From positions 434,001 through 498,000 of the forward strand of contig JAJFVF010000002.1 in assembly GCA_021371935.1 (NCBI GenBank): DNA of 64,000 nucleotides. Direction: 5' to 3'. The notes under the pieces are model-generated. The model saw only the letters and a list, made by a program, of their open reading frames with translations. It did no database searches and was not told the DNA's origin. The position numbers and the translations under genes were made by a program. This DNA comes from a bacterium. GTDB taxonomy: Bacteria > Armatimonadota > UBA5829. Below are positions 1 through 9,432 of the stretch, piece by piece; position 1 is the stretch's first letter, and the number at the start of each line of letters is the position of its first letter.

Positions 1-1762
1 TATCCTTGCCGCCGCCTATGCCCAGATGCCGTATCGTACTTGCATACCACCAGAACGCGAGGCAGTTGTCATTGTCCTTATCCATGTTGATATGCAGGTA
101 TAGCGGAATTTCATAGCACAAGTTGTAGTAGAAGAGACTCAATGCCTTACCCGAGAGCAGGTCCTCGAATGGGTCCCACATAAACTCGAATGCCCACGCT
201 TCATTGAAGACTCCACCGCCATGCAGATAGTACATCGGCAAGTAACGTACACCCCATGGCCACACCGGATCATGCACTTCTGTCAGTATATTTGGATGGC
301 TCTCATGGAGCTTGCGAGAAAGCTCTACAACCGCCCGCGCATGCATATTTGGGGTGGTGGGTACCGGGTGGCCATGATTCGGGTCATAGCATGCTCCTCG
401 CCAGTCGAACTCATCAAACATTACAAAGCTCATTCCTGCATCTGCGAGCTTGCGAATTCTCTGGAGTTTCTCCTCCTGATACCGAGTGTAGCATACACAC
501 GGTTCATAAAAGGGCTTGTAATCGTCTGGCTTGCAGTAGTAGCCTATGTTGCCGTCCGCGCGATGAGCGTACATATCAGGATAGCTATTACAATAGCTGC
601 GGCCGATCGTGCGAAATGCCGTCTTGAGGCCATATTTGTTTTCTATGGTTTTTACGAATTCTGCAGTATCACCCAGACGCTCAGTATCCCAAATGGTCTC
701 ACCTTCGCAGACCTCCCAGCCTGGGTCGAGGTATAATGCCTCACAGCCGACATCGCGAGCCATGCCTGCCTCTCGCTCCAGCGCCTCAATTGAACAATGC
801 TGTGCCAGAGCCTGTCGATTGTTGTGGTGCCAGCCGATGTTATAAAGCTCGTTCCAGTGGACAGGCGGATCATAATTTTCCGGTAAACCGTGTCCCCGCG
901 AGTTCATAAATTCGCGGAACATATAGCTTCCCTGTCTCCACAATCCTTCATAAAAATGATAGCGAGTCTTTCCAAAGATGAAAGCCGCGCCCGACTTCAG
1001 ACTATGCGCCTCGGTCGGCTCGTCATAGAGTGACGCCGACGCTCCGCCAAATGTAAGGTACCTCGCGCCTTCACGAAGCTCTGTGTCGAGCATAGAATAC
1101 TCTATGGAATCGGGATTATACTTAATGATCAGCAGTCCATTTTCGCCATCTGTCCATGCCCATCCTTCAGATCTGGCTCTACTCTTGTCAACTACTTCCT
1201 GCGCCAAACGCTGTGGATGGTGGTTCTCTGAGCACTCATACCGGGCTTTATAGAGATCATCGAGCTGATAGTCATGCTTTTTGCCGTCAGTTTGGAGCCT
1301 GAATGGGAGAGCAACAAGCCTGTAATCTTCAATGTCTATTCCAGGACCGCCATAACGGCTGGGTTTTTCAAGCTTCTTGCGAAATCCGAACCGATAGCCG
1401 CGAAGTACAAGGTCGTTTTTTCCCAAGTTACGAATAGTAATCTGTTCTTCCAGGTACTCGTCGCCTTCGGGCAGAAATAATTTATGTGCCACTCTTACCA
1501 ATTGTCCGCCGTCGGCCGCACCTAAAACGCCTGTGATGGTCACGACTTTGCCTGAGCTTGTGATCTCTTCGTTGATGACGGGTGTGAACAGCCCATCAAG
1601 ATATACGATCTTATCGTCATACTCGACTATTGCTGAGTATCTATATTCGCTGTCCGCAAAAAGGACGCCTGTGTAAGCGTCCTTAAGTACTATTTTCTGC
1701 AGCCGATTATCATATTCCAAGTCGAGCTGATATCTGCTGGTATGAAAACTCTCCAGGTTCAT
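1..1762 (-). CDS. Glycoside hydrolase, alpha-galactosidase-like (partial)
   Basis: The minus-strand frame is open without a stop from ATG 1762 to the window edge, giving 587 residues with the C-terminus missing. The start has AAGAGGA just upstream. The N-terminal third looks beta-rich. After it comes a barrel-like region with LYLDPGW near residue 345 and MFDEFDW near 448-454, followed by many Trp, Tyr and His residues. This layout, a beta domain followed by a TIM barrel with Asp-bearing strand ends, resembles clan GH-D enzymes (GH27/GH36), which cleave alpha-galactosides with two Asp residues. The exact family and substrate cannot be decided from the sequence. No signal peptide is visible at this start, so a cytoplasmic enzyme is likely. 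It stands apart from its neighbour, with about 55 bp to the acetyltransferase stop. Confidence 0.6.
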   Translation of the reverse strand, partial: MNLESFHTSRYQLDLEYDNRLQKIVLKDAYTGVLFADSEYRYSAIVEYDDKIVYLDGLFTPVINEEITSSGKVVTITGVLGAADGGQLVRVAHKLFLPEGDEYLEEQITIRNLGKNDLVLRGYRFGFRKKLEKPSRYGGPGIDIEDYRLVALPFRLQTDGKKHDYQLDDLYKARYECSENHHPQRLAQEVVDKSRARSEGWAWTDGENGLLIIKYNPDSIEYSMLDTELREGARYLTFGGASASLYDEPTEAHSLKSGAAFIFGKTRYHFYEGLWRQGSYMFREFMNSRGHGLPENYDPPVHWNELYNIGWHHNNRQALAQHCSIEALEREAGMARDVGCEALYLDPGWEVCEGETIWDTERLGDTAEFVKTIENKYGLKTAFRTIGRSYCNSYPDMYAHRADGNIGYYCKPDDYKPFYEPCVCYTRYQEEKLQRIRKLADAGMSFVMFDEFDWRGACYDPNHGHPVPTTPNMHARAVVELSRKLHESHPNILTEVHDPVWPWGVRYLPMYYLHGGGVFNEAWAFEFMWDPFEDLLSGKALSLFYYNLCYEIPLYLHINMDKDNDNCLAFWWYASTIRHLGIGGGKD

Positions 1763-1817
1763 TAACAATCCTCTTGGTTATAGACAGGCACACGATGGGC
1801 ACCTGCAGTATTTCTTA

Positions 1818-3038
1818 CTATCCCGGTTCAACCCACGAGCGAAATGGAGTGAGTGGAGAAAATACGCCTGAAGCATCCACAAGGGCCCGCATCGCGTCCC
1901 CATCTGTCTTGATCTTGCCGAGTTGCCAGGCATACATTGGGTCCAGATAGCCAGTGTATAGTTTTGCGAGTGTTTGGACATCCATTCGCAGCTTGTTGTT
2001 TGACAGTGGCTTATCGATTTCAACTTTTCCGTCTTTAGCCCTGACATCAAATTCAAATCCATGCGCAAAGACAGGATCGTCTATCGAAAGTGTAAAGCTG
2101 CAGGATATGTGTTCCATCGGTTTCAGTGAAGCCATGGCTTTTAAGGGGTCAGCTATCCTGAACTCAAAGGACGGCCTGACCATCGCATTGATCAGTCGCG
2201 GGTTCGGAATCCCATGGAAGAACAAGTCATCAACCGGGGTACTAAATCTGATCCTCGCGTCGGGCTCAATGGATGCGAGCATTGCAAGAATATTCCGTCT
2301 GTGCTCATTATCTGGGCACATAATCTCGCTTATAAAGAACAGCTTTCTTTCTTCTTCTGTGCGCACTGCATATATCGCATATCCTGAAAGCTGTCCGTCG
2401 TCAGCAATGCTGACTATGACCCTTCTGCCTGTTTCGACAACAGATGCTAAACTTTCTTTGATATGTACAATCCTGTCCCACCAATCATCAGACCTAAGCG
2501 TAGAACAGTTATAGTCTCTGGCGCAACTATCGTAAATCTTCTTGATCTCGGGCAAGTCGTCAAGTGAGGCATAGCGGGCTTTACTAGGGTCTCCGATAGT
2601 AGTAAGAGCGCTTGCATCAGCAGTGTAAGTCCTTACCTCACAACCCACTTCCCAACCAAATTTACGATAATACTCATATGAAGCAGGCCATAATGATGAA
2701 GTAGAAATACCTTCTTCACGCAAGAGCTTTACGCATTGGGTAAGTAAGGCCTGCGCACATCCATGACGTCTGTGCTGCGAGAGCGTACACACTGCACCTA
2801 CGGCAGAGTGGCTGACTTCAGCATCACCAACATATACCGGGCCTGGGGTGCAGATCAATGTGGAGACAAGTTCCCCATCGACCTCGCAGACCAGAATAAA
2901 CCTCTCGCCAAACATCTCAGCAATCGTATGAAACGAACTCTGCCACTTATCTTGGTCCTGGCCAAAGACTACATAGGCAATATCAGCTGCCTTTTCGACT
3001 TCCGCAGGCGTGGGATTTCTGACAATTAATTCGGGCAT
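1818..3038 (-). CDS. GNAT-family N-acetyltransferase, Eis-like
   Basis: The protein has 406 residues. The N-terminal GNAT domain shows the acetyl-CoA pyrophosphate loop QHRRHGCA at residues 88-95, followed by the usual WPASYEYYRKFGW strand and helix. Length and layout match the Eis family: GNAT, a second degenerate GNAT, and a C-terminal SCP2-like fold. That family acetylates amines on aminoglycosides, peptides or proteins. The C-terminal part contains many charged residues, as expected for the SCP2-like domain. The ATG at 3038 has a GAGGGGAG ribosome site about nine bases upstream. The gene reads in the same direction as the hydrolase before it and wrbA after it, but the gaps suggest separate transcripts. 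The substrate is unknown. Confidence 0.8.
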   Translation of the reverse strand: MPELIVRNPTPAEVEKAADIAYVVFGQDQDKWQSSFHTIAEMFGERFILVCEVDGELVSTLICTPGPVYVGDAEVSHSAVGAVCTLSQHRRHGCAQALLTQCVKLLREEGISTSSLWPASYEYYRKFGWEVGCEVRTYTADASALTTIGDPSKARYASLDDLPEIKKIYDSCARDYNCSTLRSDDWWDRIVHIKESLASVVETGRRVIVSIADDGQLSGYAIYAVRTEEERKLFFISEIMCPDNEHRRNILAMLASIEPDARIRFSTPVDDLFFHGIPNPRLINAMVRPSFEFRIADPLKAMASLKPMEHISCSFTLSIDDPVFAHGFEFDVRAKDGKVEIDKPLSNNKLRMDVQTLAKLYTGYLDPMYAWQLGKIKTDGDAMRALVDASGVFSPLTPFRSWVEPG

Positions 3039-3108
3039 AAATTTACACTCCCCTCAACTGGAGTATTCTATTAATCGTCGTTATCTTCCTGCGAGAAGAC
3101 AATGCATA

Positions 3109-3741
3109 TTAATCGTCTGAAATTGTTTTTCTGCCGAGTTTGATCATATACGCGAGCATGGTGGTTCTCTTGCCCAAAAAACGTGCGGCTGCAAGATCGT
3201 TCTGTGTTGGAAGCTGGTCTGATTCAGGTCCGCTTACAGAGCTTACACCATATGGTGTGCCCGCCGAGAACATAATCGGATCGGCATATCCCGGCGGCAC
3301 TATAATCATGCCAAGGTGCATAAGTGGATTGAGCATTGCAAGTAGTGTCGACTCATTGCCGCCATGAGCTGTGCTTGTGCTCACAAACACCGATGCAACT
3401 TTGTCGATGAGTGCGCCTTTCATCCACAGCGGTCCGGTCTTATCGATTACAAGTTTCATCTCCGCCGTTGGGTTTCCATAGCGCGTAGGAGTCCCCAAAA
3501 AGATGGCATCCGCCCATTCCATGTCGTCGTTGGTTGGTTCTTGATATGTGTTCATCATTTCTTTGCGGGCTGCAGCCCAGCGAGGATCCTTGGCAATTAC
3601 CTCTTCTGGAGCAAGGTCTGCCGCTCTCCTGATGCGCACATCCACATCACTTACCCCTCTGGCACCTTCGGCAATCGCTTCTGCCAGCGCCCTGGTGTTC
3701 CCGTAGCGAGAGTAGAACACAACCAATACATTTGTCATCAT
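3109..3741 (-). CDS. wrbA: NAD(P)H:quinone oxidoreductase, WrbA flavodoxin family
   Basis: The 210-residue flavodoxin-fold protein carries the FMN phosphate loop SRYGNT at residues 11-16, GTPTRYGN at 83-90 and TAHGGNE near 124-130, all hallmarks of WrbA. These cytosolic tetrameric enzymes reduce quinones by two electrons using NAD(P)H and protect against oxidative stress. The length matches the family (about 200). Two consecutive ATGs (3741 and 3738) are possible starts behind an AGGGGGAA ribosome site; I keep the outer one. It is divergent from the membrane protein gene at 3914. Confidence 0.92.
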   Translation of the reverse strand: MMTNVLVVFYSRYGNTRALAEAIAEGARGVSDVDVRIRRAADLAPEEVIAKDPRWAAARKEMMNTYQEPTNDDMEWADAIFLGTPTRYGNPTAEMKLVIDKTGPLWMKGALIDKVASVFVSTSTAHGGNESTLLAMLNPLMHLGMIIVPPGYADPIMFSAGTPYGVSSVSGPESDQLPTQNDLAAARFLGKRTTMLAYMIKLGRKTISDD

Positions 3742-3913
3742 AGCTTTCCCCCTAATTGATTTTCAGGTATTATATTGCTGAGTTGGTATTTACCGCTCTG
3801 TGCGGTCTTGCTAAACCAAATTCGTCTGATTTGATTGGATGAATGTGGAATACAGGCTTGTAGTGCGTCTGAAAGAGAAAACGACAAAATATCTTGTCGC
3901 TGGAGGCCACCAA

Positions 3914-5596
3914 ATGGAAGAGCAATTGAATACTATGAGTCCGAGAAGTCGAAATAAGACTATTCCTCTTGTTGTAGTGCTGCTGCTGATTGCGGCATCT
4001 TGTCTTGCGGCTTATTATATGATCGCTGTATACTTTAGGTCCCCGGTTGATCCCGCCACATATGTGCCTGCAAATGCAGTTGCAGCCGTGACGGTCGACC
4101 TTACACAAACAGCCGAAAAAGAAGCTGCACTCAAGACAATCCTAACGATATTTAAGGACGCAGGTGTAAAGGACCCGACACACAGGTTCTTTGAAGAAGT
4201 CAATAAGCAGCTTAGGATTGATATAAAGAGTGATGTTATTGGCCATTTGAGCGGCGTGGGCGCTGCGGCAGTGCTGCCTGCAATGACAGGAAAGCTGCCG
4301 CAGATAATTGCCGTTGTTGGAACCAGGGGTGAAAACGATTCAAACGCGATTATGACAAAGCTGGGCGATCAGCTAAATAAGAAGAAAGTAAAATTCGACA
4401 GATTGGAGTATGACGGTTTTTATTACTACTATGTCCCATCAGAGGGTTCGCGAAATCCGTATTCGACTGGGATCGCCAGCTATGTCGGTGCGGTAAAGAG
4501 TGGTATTGTTTATGCCAACAGTGATGAGGCATTTAAGGTTGTTGTGGACACCGCCAAAGGCCGGTCGAACCTTGCCGACAACGAATATTTCAAAACCATG
4601 CGCAAGAAGGGCGGGTCGACGTTTGCATCGGTCTATTATAATGGCAAAAGCTACTATAAGCTGATCGGTCCGGCTTTCAAAATCGCCTCAGGACAATTTG
4701 CCCCCGGTGCGGATAACATGATAAAGGACCTGATTGAAAACAACGTTGCCGCAGTGGGTAATTTCGACGCAACTGCGGACGGAATAAGTTTTCACCTCAA
4801 GGGCATCACGAAGAAGCCCATTCAGTCCGATAGTGTCTCGATCGAAGAACTAGCGTCATTTGCTCCGAAGGGAGCAGCGGTAGTTGCTGCGACTACGGGA
4901 TTCGATAATGCCTGGCAAGACTTTAGAGTCCAGATGGACTCTAACCCACAGATAGCTGGACAAATGAATATGATGTCCAACCAAATTCAGCAGTTTATCG
5001 GAATCGATCCGTATGCAGACCTGTTTGATAGGATAACGGCAGTCGGCGGATATTATGACCCGACGGGACCTCTCAAGATGAATACTATTTGCGGCAATAT
5101 GACGTTAGTTTTCAAAATGGATAAGCCCGATGTCATGCGGAATTCGCTAACAAAGATACATACTGCACTCTCGGGTTTTGGCTTTGTTCAGATCAAGCCC
5201 GCCAAGGTGGGAGGAGTTGATGCAGCCATAGTCCCACTTGGTCAGAGTGGGGTGTTTTGCGATGCAATATCCGGCAATTGTCTATTGCTGAATTTGAGTG
5301 GGTCCAACACGGCTGAGGGACTAAAGAGCGCTATAATGACTTCCGCAGGCAAGTCTCCGTCTATTGTGAGAAGCAAGTCATTCCAGAGCGTGGCAAAACT
5401 ATTGCCGAAGAAAGCAACCGCTCTAATATACTGCGACTCCGGTTCGACAATGGGTTTCATTGCACAAAATGTCCCGGCCAGTGACCGTAAAATTGTTAAA
5501 TCTGTTAGCAAAAAAATCGGTGCGTTTGGTGTGACGATTGGCTCAACCGGCACCAAATACGAAATGAAAGCTGTAATGCCCTTCAAAGTGCGCTGA
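3914..5596 (+). CDS. Membrane-anchored DUF3352-like protein
   Basis: With the chosen start the protein has 560 residues. I prefer ATG 3914 over the frame opening at 3839 because GGAGG lies seven bases before it. A short basic N-terminus (PRSRNK) is followed by one hydrophobic segment at about residues 16-40, predicting a single-pass anchor with a large exterior domain. PANAVAAVTVDL directly after the anchor, and a repeated pattern of two similar halves with long beta/alpha stretches, recall DUF3352 proteins, whose function is unknown. No catalytic motif is recognised. A short hairpin (5590-5607) spans the stop codon but lacks a T run, so it is at best a weak terminator. Confidence 0.6.
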   Translation: MEEQLNTMSPRSRNKTIPLVVVLLLIAASCLAAYYMIAVYFRSPVDPATYVPANAVAAVTVDLTQTAEKEAALKTILTIFKDAGVKDPTHRFFEEVNKQLRIDIKSDVIGHLSGVGAAAVLPAMTGKLPQIIAVVGTRGENDSNAIMTKLGDQLNKKKVKFDRLEYDGFYYYYVPSEGSRNPYSTGIASYVGAVKSGIVYANSDEAFKVVVDTAKGRSNLADNEYFKTMRKKGGSTFASVYYNGKSYYKLIGPAFKIASGQFAPGADNMIKDLIENNVAAVGNFDATADGISFHLKGITKKPIQSDSVSIEELASFAPKGAAVVAATTGFDNAWQDFRVQMDSNPQIAGQMNMMSNQIQQFIGIDPYADLFDRITAVGGYYDPTGPLKMNTICGNMTLVFKMDKPDVMRNSLTKIHTALSGFGFVQIKPAKVGGVDAAIVPLGQSGVFCDAISGNCLLLNLSGSNTAEGLKSAIMTSAGKSPSIVRSKSFQSVAKLLPKKATALIYCDSGSTMGFIAQNVPASDRKIVKSVSKKIGAFGVTIGSTGTKYEMKAVMPFKVR

Positions 5597-5674
5597 CAGC
5601 TCAGCGCAATTAGGCTTGACAATTCTGTTCGGGACAAGGTTGTTCCGACGAGATAGCCAAATTACATTCTGTTC

Positions 5675-5703
5675 TTGCCGAGATGCAGGAAAAATTGTAT
5701 AAT
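5675..5703 (+). promoter_or_regulatory. Sigma-70-type promoter for rpoZ
   Basis: TTGCCG at 5675-5680 and a perfect TATAAT at 5698-5703 are separated by 17 bp. It lies about 115 bp upstream of rpoZ and directs transcription into it. Confidence 0.7.
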
Positions 5704-5766
5704 ATCTTACGAGTAGGGAAATCGCTATTTTGTGATTTCTGGGTATTTGTGTGTACCGGACTCTGA

Positions 5767-5786
5767 CAAGCCGTATAATCGGCTTG
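5767..5786. promoter_or_regulatory. Inverted repeat around a TATAAT hexamer
   Basis: CAAGCCG (5767-5773), TATAAT (5774-5779) and CGGCTTG (5780-5786) form a perfect 7-bp inverted repeat whose six-base centre is itself a -10 consensus. It lies about 30 bp before rpoZ. It could be a second promoter with an operator, or a small attenuator hairpin in the leader from the 5675 promoter. No good -35 was found for it. Confidence 0.45.
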
Positions 5787-5817
5787 GGTCACAATTCACG
5801 AGGTGATACAACCACAG

Positions 5818-6390
5818 ATGATATATCCATCCGCAGATAAACTTGAAAACATGGGCAGCAAGTATGCGTTAGTCGTGCTTGCTGCAAAACGAGCAAAGCA
5901 GATCAAGAGCGGCGTGCAGCCTCTAATAAACACGGACTCTAAAAATCCGCTGACAATTGCTCTGGAGGAGATAGCTGCAGGCAAGATCACATGCGAGGTG
6001 CCAGACACAGACGTCATTACGACAGTTGCCGAGGAACCCGAAGTTGCCCAGTTGCTGGCGATCCCTGAAAGACCTGAGGGAGAAGAGGAAGAGCTCGAAC
6101 TTGAGACGGTTGAGGAAGAAACCACTCTGACACTCGATGAGGATATCTCAGAGGACGACGAGCTTGATGAGCTCGAAGATGAAGAAGAGGAAGAGCCGCT
6201 TGATCTCGGGCTGGACGAAGATGAAGGTGAAACCGAAGATGTGGTTGAGCAGGATTTGGACGACGAATTGGCACTGGATGAAAAGCCCAAACGCAAACGA
6301 AAATCCAAGGCTGACATAGAACCAGATATAGATATTGATGCTATTGGCGAAGATATTATTGCCGACGAGGAAGAAAACTCGGAGGACTAA
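5818..6390 (+). CDS. rpoZ: RNA polymerase omega subunit with acidic tail
   Basis: The first ~65 residues are a clear omega subunit: an N-terminal SKYALVVLAAKRAKQI segment and NPLTIALEEIAAGKI. Omega binds the beta' subunit and assists assembly of RNA polymerase. The remaining ~120 residues are very unusual for this family (normally 70-110 in total). They are dominated by Glu, Asp and Leu, with a basic KRKRKSK patch near residue 160 and an acidic end. ATG 5818 is preferred, with GAGGTG upstream; a GTG in frame at 5803 would add five residues but lacks a ribosome site. It is followed by dnaJ after ~95 bp. Confidence 0.88.
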   Translation: MIYPSADKLENMGSKYALVVLAAKRAKQIKSGVQPLINTDSKNPLTIALEEIAAGKITCEVPDTDVITTVAEEPEVAQLLAIPERPEGEEEELELETVEEETTLTLDEDISEDDELDELEDEEEEEPLDLGLDEDEGETEDVVEQDLDDELALDEKPKRKRKSKADIEPDIDIDAIGEDIIADEEENSED

Positions 6391-6485
6391 TCACATTTAG
6401 TATTTGGGATTTTTGATTTTATATTTTGTTTGGGGACCGTAACGGCCGAGGATGACAATGCGTTCCTCGGTCGTTGGATTTTGAT

Positions 6486-7625
6486 ATGGTTAATAAAAAA
6501 GACTACTATGAAACGTTGGGTGTGGCGCGAGATGCCGACCTGAACACAATAAAAAAAGCATACAGGCGATTGGCGCGACAGCATCACCCGGACGTGAACT
6601 CTGCCGCCGATGCAGAAGCAAGGTTCAAAGAGATAAACGAAGCATATCAAGTGCTCTCAGACCCGGAGAAGCGTGAAATATATGACCGATATGGCCAGCA
6701 GGGGCTCGAAGGTGCAGCACAAGGTCAGGGATTCGGTGGATTTGAAGGCTTCGGGGGTTTTGAAGATATATTCGATATGTTTTTCGGCGGTGGCCCAAGT
6801 GCCGGCGCGACGCGCGGACGAACCGGAGCCGAACGCGGAGATGATCTTCGTTATGACCTTGAAATGACTCTCGAAGAGGCTGCACACGGAGTCAGCCGCA
6901 GCATCCGCTATACTCGGATGGAAACTTGCCAAGTATGCAGCGGCACCGGTGCAGAACCGGGCACCAAACTTGAGACATGCACTCTATGTCACGGAAGCGG
7001 TCAGGTCAGGCAGCAGCAGCAGAGCATATTCGGCACCCAGATCAGGATTGGAACATGCCCCAAGTGTCATGGTGAAGGAAAAACTGTAGGCTCGCCATGC
7101 AAAGAGTGTTCCGGTCAGGGCAGAAAGCGCAAGACAATCGAAAAGAACGTGGATATCCCTGTCGGGGTCGACAGTGGTATGAGAATACGCCTCTCAGGTG
7201 AGGGCGATGCCGGACGCAGAAGCGGACCCAGTGGTGATCTGTATATAATCACTCATGTAAAAAAACACGACTACTTCGAGCGCAGAGGCAGCGACCTTTG
7301 GAGCGAAGTTACGATTGGGTTTGCAACGGCAGCCCTTGGTGGTCAGATCGATGTGCGGACTATAGACGGCACATCCGAATTGGATGTATCGCCGGGGACG
7401 CAGTCCGGTGAAGTCTACTCGTTAAGAGGTAAAGGCATGCCTGACCCGACCGGTGGCCGGGCTGGTGACCAGAATGTGGTCCTGCGTGTGGAAACTCCGA
7501 CAAGACTTACGGACCAGGAAAAAGAACTGCTAAAACAGTTCGCCGAACTGCGTGGAGAAGACATTAAAGAAGCGCAGGGCAAAAATTTCTTTGAACGAGT
7601 GAAGGATGCCATACACGGACTATGA
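6486..7625 (+). CDS. dnaJ: Chaperone protein DnaJ
   Basis: This is a type I J-protein of 379 residues. The J domain opens the protein, with HPD in QHHPDVN. A Gly/Phe-rich linker ([13 protein letters not shown]) follows. Four zinc-binding CxxCxGxG repeats are present ([32 protein letters not shown]), then the C-terminal substrate-binding domains. DnaJ delivers unfolded substrates to DnaK and stimulates its ATPase in the cytosol. I chose ATG 6486 (MVNKKDYYE), which matches family N-termini; an upstream TTG at 6474 would add four residues. The gene overlaps prmA by four bases (ATGA), so the two are translationally coupled, as in many bacteria. Confidence 0.97.
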   Translation: MVNKKDYYETLGVARDADLNTIKKAYRRLARQHHPDVNSAADAEARFKEINEAYQVLSDPEKREIYDRYGQQGLEGAAQGQGFGGFEGFGGFEDIFDMFFGGGPSAGATRGRTGAERGDDLRYDLEMTLEEAAHGVSRSIRYTRMETCQVCSGTGAEPGTKLETCTLCHGSGQVRQQQQSIFGTQIRIGTCPKCHGEGKTVGSPCKECSGQGRKRKTIEKNVDIPVGVDSGMRIRLSGEGDAGRRSGPSGDLYIITHVKKHDYFERRGSDLWSEVTIGFATAALGGQIDVRTIDGTSELDVSPGTQSGEVYSLRGKGMPDPTGGRAGDQNVVLRVETPTRLTDQEKELLKQFAELRGEDIKEAQGKNFFERVKDAIHGL

Positions 7626-8503
7626 GATGGGTCGAGATTACCGTAAACGCCACTGGTGAATCGGCAGAGGCTGTCAGCAATATTCTTATCGAGGAAGGCT
7701 GCGGCGGAACAGCCACAAGCAGTCTCGTGAAATCCGACAAACAGACAGCCAATGACATCATCGGATATTTGCCGGTTGACGACAGGCTTGAAGGCAGACT
7801 GCAGAATATCAGTGAGCGGGTAAAGACTCTGCCGGACCTTGGGCTGAGCCTTGCAAGTGATGAAATAACTATCAAACGAGTTAAGGACGAAGAGTGGGCA
7901 TCGGCGTGGAAGAAGTTTTTCAAGCCCCTAAAGATAGGCCGAGTCGTAATCAGACCGACTTGGGAAGAGTATGATCCGCAGCCGGACGATATTGTGATCG
8001 ACCTTGACCCGGGCATGGCCTTTGGAACGGGCAGTCATCCGACCACAAAACTCTGCCTGGAAGCTCTGCAGGATTATGTAAAAGGCGGCGAAACCGTTCT
8101 GGACATGGGGACAGGCTCGGCTATCCTTGCGATGGCTGCGGCAAGGCTCGGTGCCGCGAGGGTTGTTGGGCTGGAGATCGACCCGGTGGCAGTGGAAGCA
8201 GCAGTAGATAATGTAAAGCGAGTGAATCTGGGCAACACGATTAAAATAGAACGCGCAGACTCGCCATCGGCATTTGAGGGCCAGGCCGACATAGTGCTGG
8301 CAAATATTATCGCGAAGGTCATTATCGACATGGCCGAAGGGCTCGCGTCAAAGGTTAGGCCCGGTGGAATATTAATCGCTTCGGGAATCGTAGTCGAGCG
8401 CTCACAGGAAGTGATCGACACTCTGACCAGTCTTGGACTGAAGCTGCACGAAGTGCGGCAGGGCGGCGACTGGGTGGCTCTGGTCTTCAAGCAGCCGGAT
8501 TAG
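7622..8503 (+). CDS. prmA: Ribosomal protein L11 methyltransferase
   Basis: The protein has 293 residues, the usual PrmA length. An N-terminal substrate-recognition domain precedes a Rossmann methyltransferase. GTGSHPTT at 135-142 is the family signature, [10 protein letters not shown] at 161-170 is the SAM-binding motif I, and LANIIAKV is the motif that stands in for NPPY. PrmA trimethylates several lysines and the N-terminus of L11 in the cytosol. Its ATG overlaps the dnaJ stop, and rsmE follows after 38 bp, giving a dnaJ-prmA-rsmE operon found widely in bacteria. Confidence 0.96.
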   Translation: MRWVEITVNATGESAEAVSNILIEEGCGGTATSSLVKSDKQTANDIIGYLPVDDRLEGRLQNISERVKTLPDLGLSLASDEITIKRVKDEEWASAWKKFFKPLKIGRVVIRPTWEEYDPQPDDIVIDLDPGMAFGTGSHPTTKLCLEALQDYVKGGETVLDMGTGSAILAMAAARLGAARVVGLEIDPVAVEAAVDNVKRVNLGNTIKIERADSPSAFEGQADIVLANIIAKVIIDMAEGLASKVRPGGILIASGIVVERSQEVIDTLTSLGLKLHEVRQGGDWVALVFKQPD

Positions 8504-8541
8504 TTCAGTTTACAACCTTTTGACTTTTTTACTCTACATAT

Positions 8542-9291
8542 ATGGCTAATCACCGCAGATTCTTAATAGACCCCAATCAGATAAATGGCTCCGACGCCGT
8601 AATTACAGGCGAGACGGCAAGGCAGATCACAAAAGTCCTGCGCCTGAGAGAGGGCGATATGATCTGTCTGCTCGATGGGCTGGGAAATGAACACAGCGCC
8701 CTGATATCCTCTATTACGAAAGAGCAGGTATCCACAAGAATAATCACAACCAACTCCTGCGACCGCGAACCGAGACTGCGCCTCACCCTAGCAATCTGCC
8801 TGCCTAAGGGCGACAGGCTGGACTTTATTGTTCAGAAGTGCGCCGAGTTGGGAATATCAAGATATATAATAGTGAACTCGGAGAGGGTCGTGACCAGGCT
8901 CGATGAATCCAAAACCGCTGATAGGCTCGCCAGATGGCGCAAAATTGCATCTGAAGCAGTGGAACAGTGCGGTGGCGCTCGAATTCCCGAGCTGACGGGT
9001 ATAGTCGATTTTGCCGAGTTGCCGGATGAGATAAAGAAATATGACCTCGCGCTGATCGCATGGGAAGAAGAGCAAAGTGTCGGAATCAAGAGCGCGTTGC
9101 GGAAAAATGCAGGGGCTGAGTCTGTCATGCTCATTGTGGGCCCTGAAGGCGGGCTTATCGAAAGTGAAGTGGCATCCGCAAAGTCTGCTGGGGCGGTATG
9201 CGTGAGCCTGGGTAGACGAGTCCTGCGGACTGAAACGGCGGCGATTGCGGGGTGCGCGGCAATACTCTATGAGCTGGAAGGCGAATTGTAA
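8542..9291 (+). CDS. rsmE: 16S rRNA m3U1498 methyltransferase
   Basis: The 249-residue SPOUT-class methyltransferase shows the knot motifs IVGPEGG near residues 198-204 and LGRRVLRTETA near 223-233, which together bind SAM. An N-terminal PUA-like domain (residues 1-70) binds rRNA. RsmE methylates N3 of U1498 in the 30S decoding region. It sits third in the dnaJ-prmA-rsmE cluster. Upstream bases are poor in Shine-Dalgarno signal, yet the start MANHRRFLID matches family N-termini. Confidence 0.95.
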   Translation: MANHRRFLIDPNQINGSDAVITGETARQITKVLRLREGDMICLLDGLGNEHSALISSITKEQVSTRIITTNSCDREPRLRLTLAICLPKGDRLDFIVQKCAELGISRYIIVNSERVVTRLDESKTADRLARWRKIASEAVEQCGGARIPELTGIVDFAELPDEIKKYDLALIAWEEEQSVGIKSALRKNAGAESVMLIVGPEGGLIESEVASAKSAGAVCVSLGRRVLRTETAAIAGCAAILYELEGEL

Positions 9292-9432
9292 TCGAGTGAT
9301 GGACACAGGTTCCAACATCCAACCCTGCAGGAATTCGGCTGCAGGTGGGGAAGGAAAAATTAGAGTGCCGAGCGAGCATGGCTCCCGCTGAATCGGCATG
9401 ACCCAAATTTGCAAAAGTGGAGCCTGTAAAAT

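Noticed and set aside
5590-5607. Hairpin at the DUF3352-like stop codon as rho-independent terminator
   Set aside because: 7-bp stem with 4-base loop but followed by AATTAGG rather than a T run; too weak to list as a terminator.
5796-6317. Ser-rich 173-residue frame on the minus strand
   Set aside because: It is the exact shadow of the Glu/Asp-rich tail of rpoZ (GAA/GAG codons read as TTC/CTC, TCC, TCA); no ribosome site and no family.
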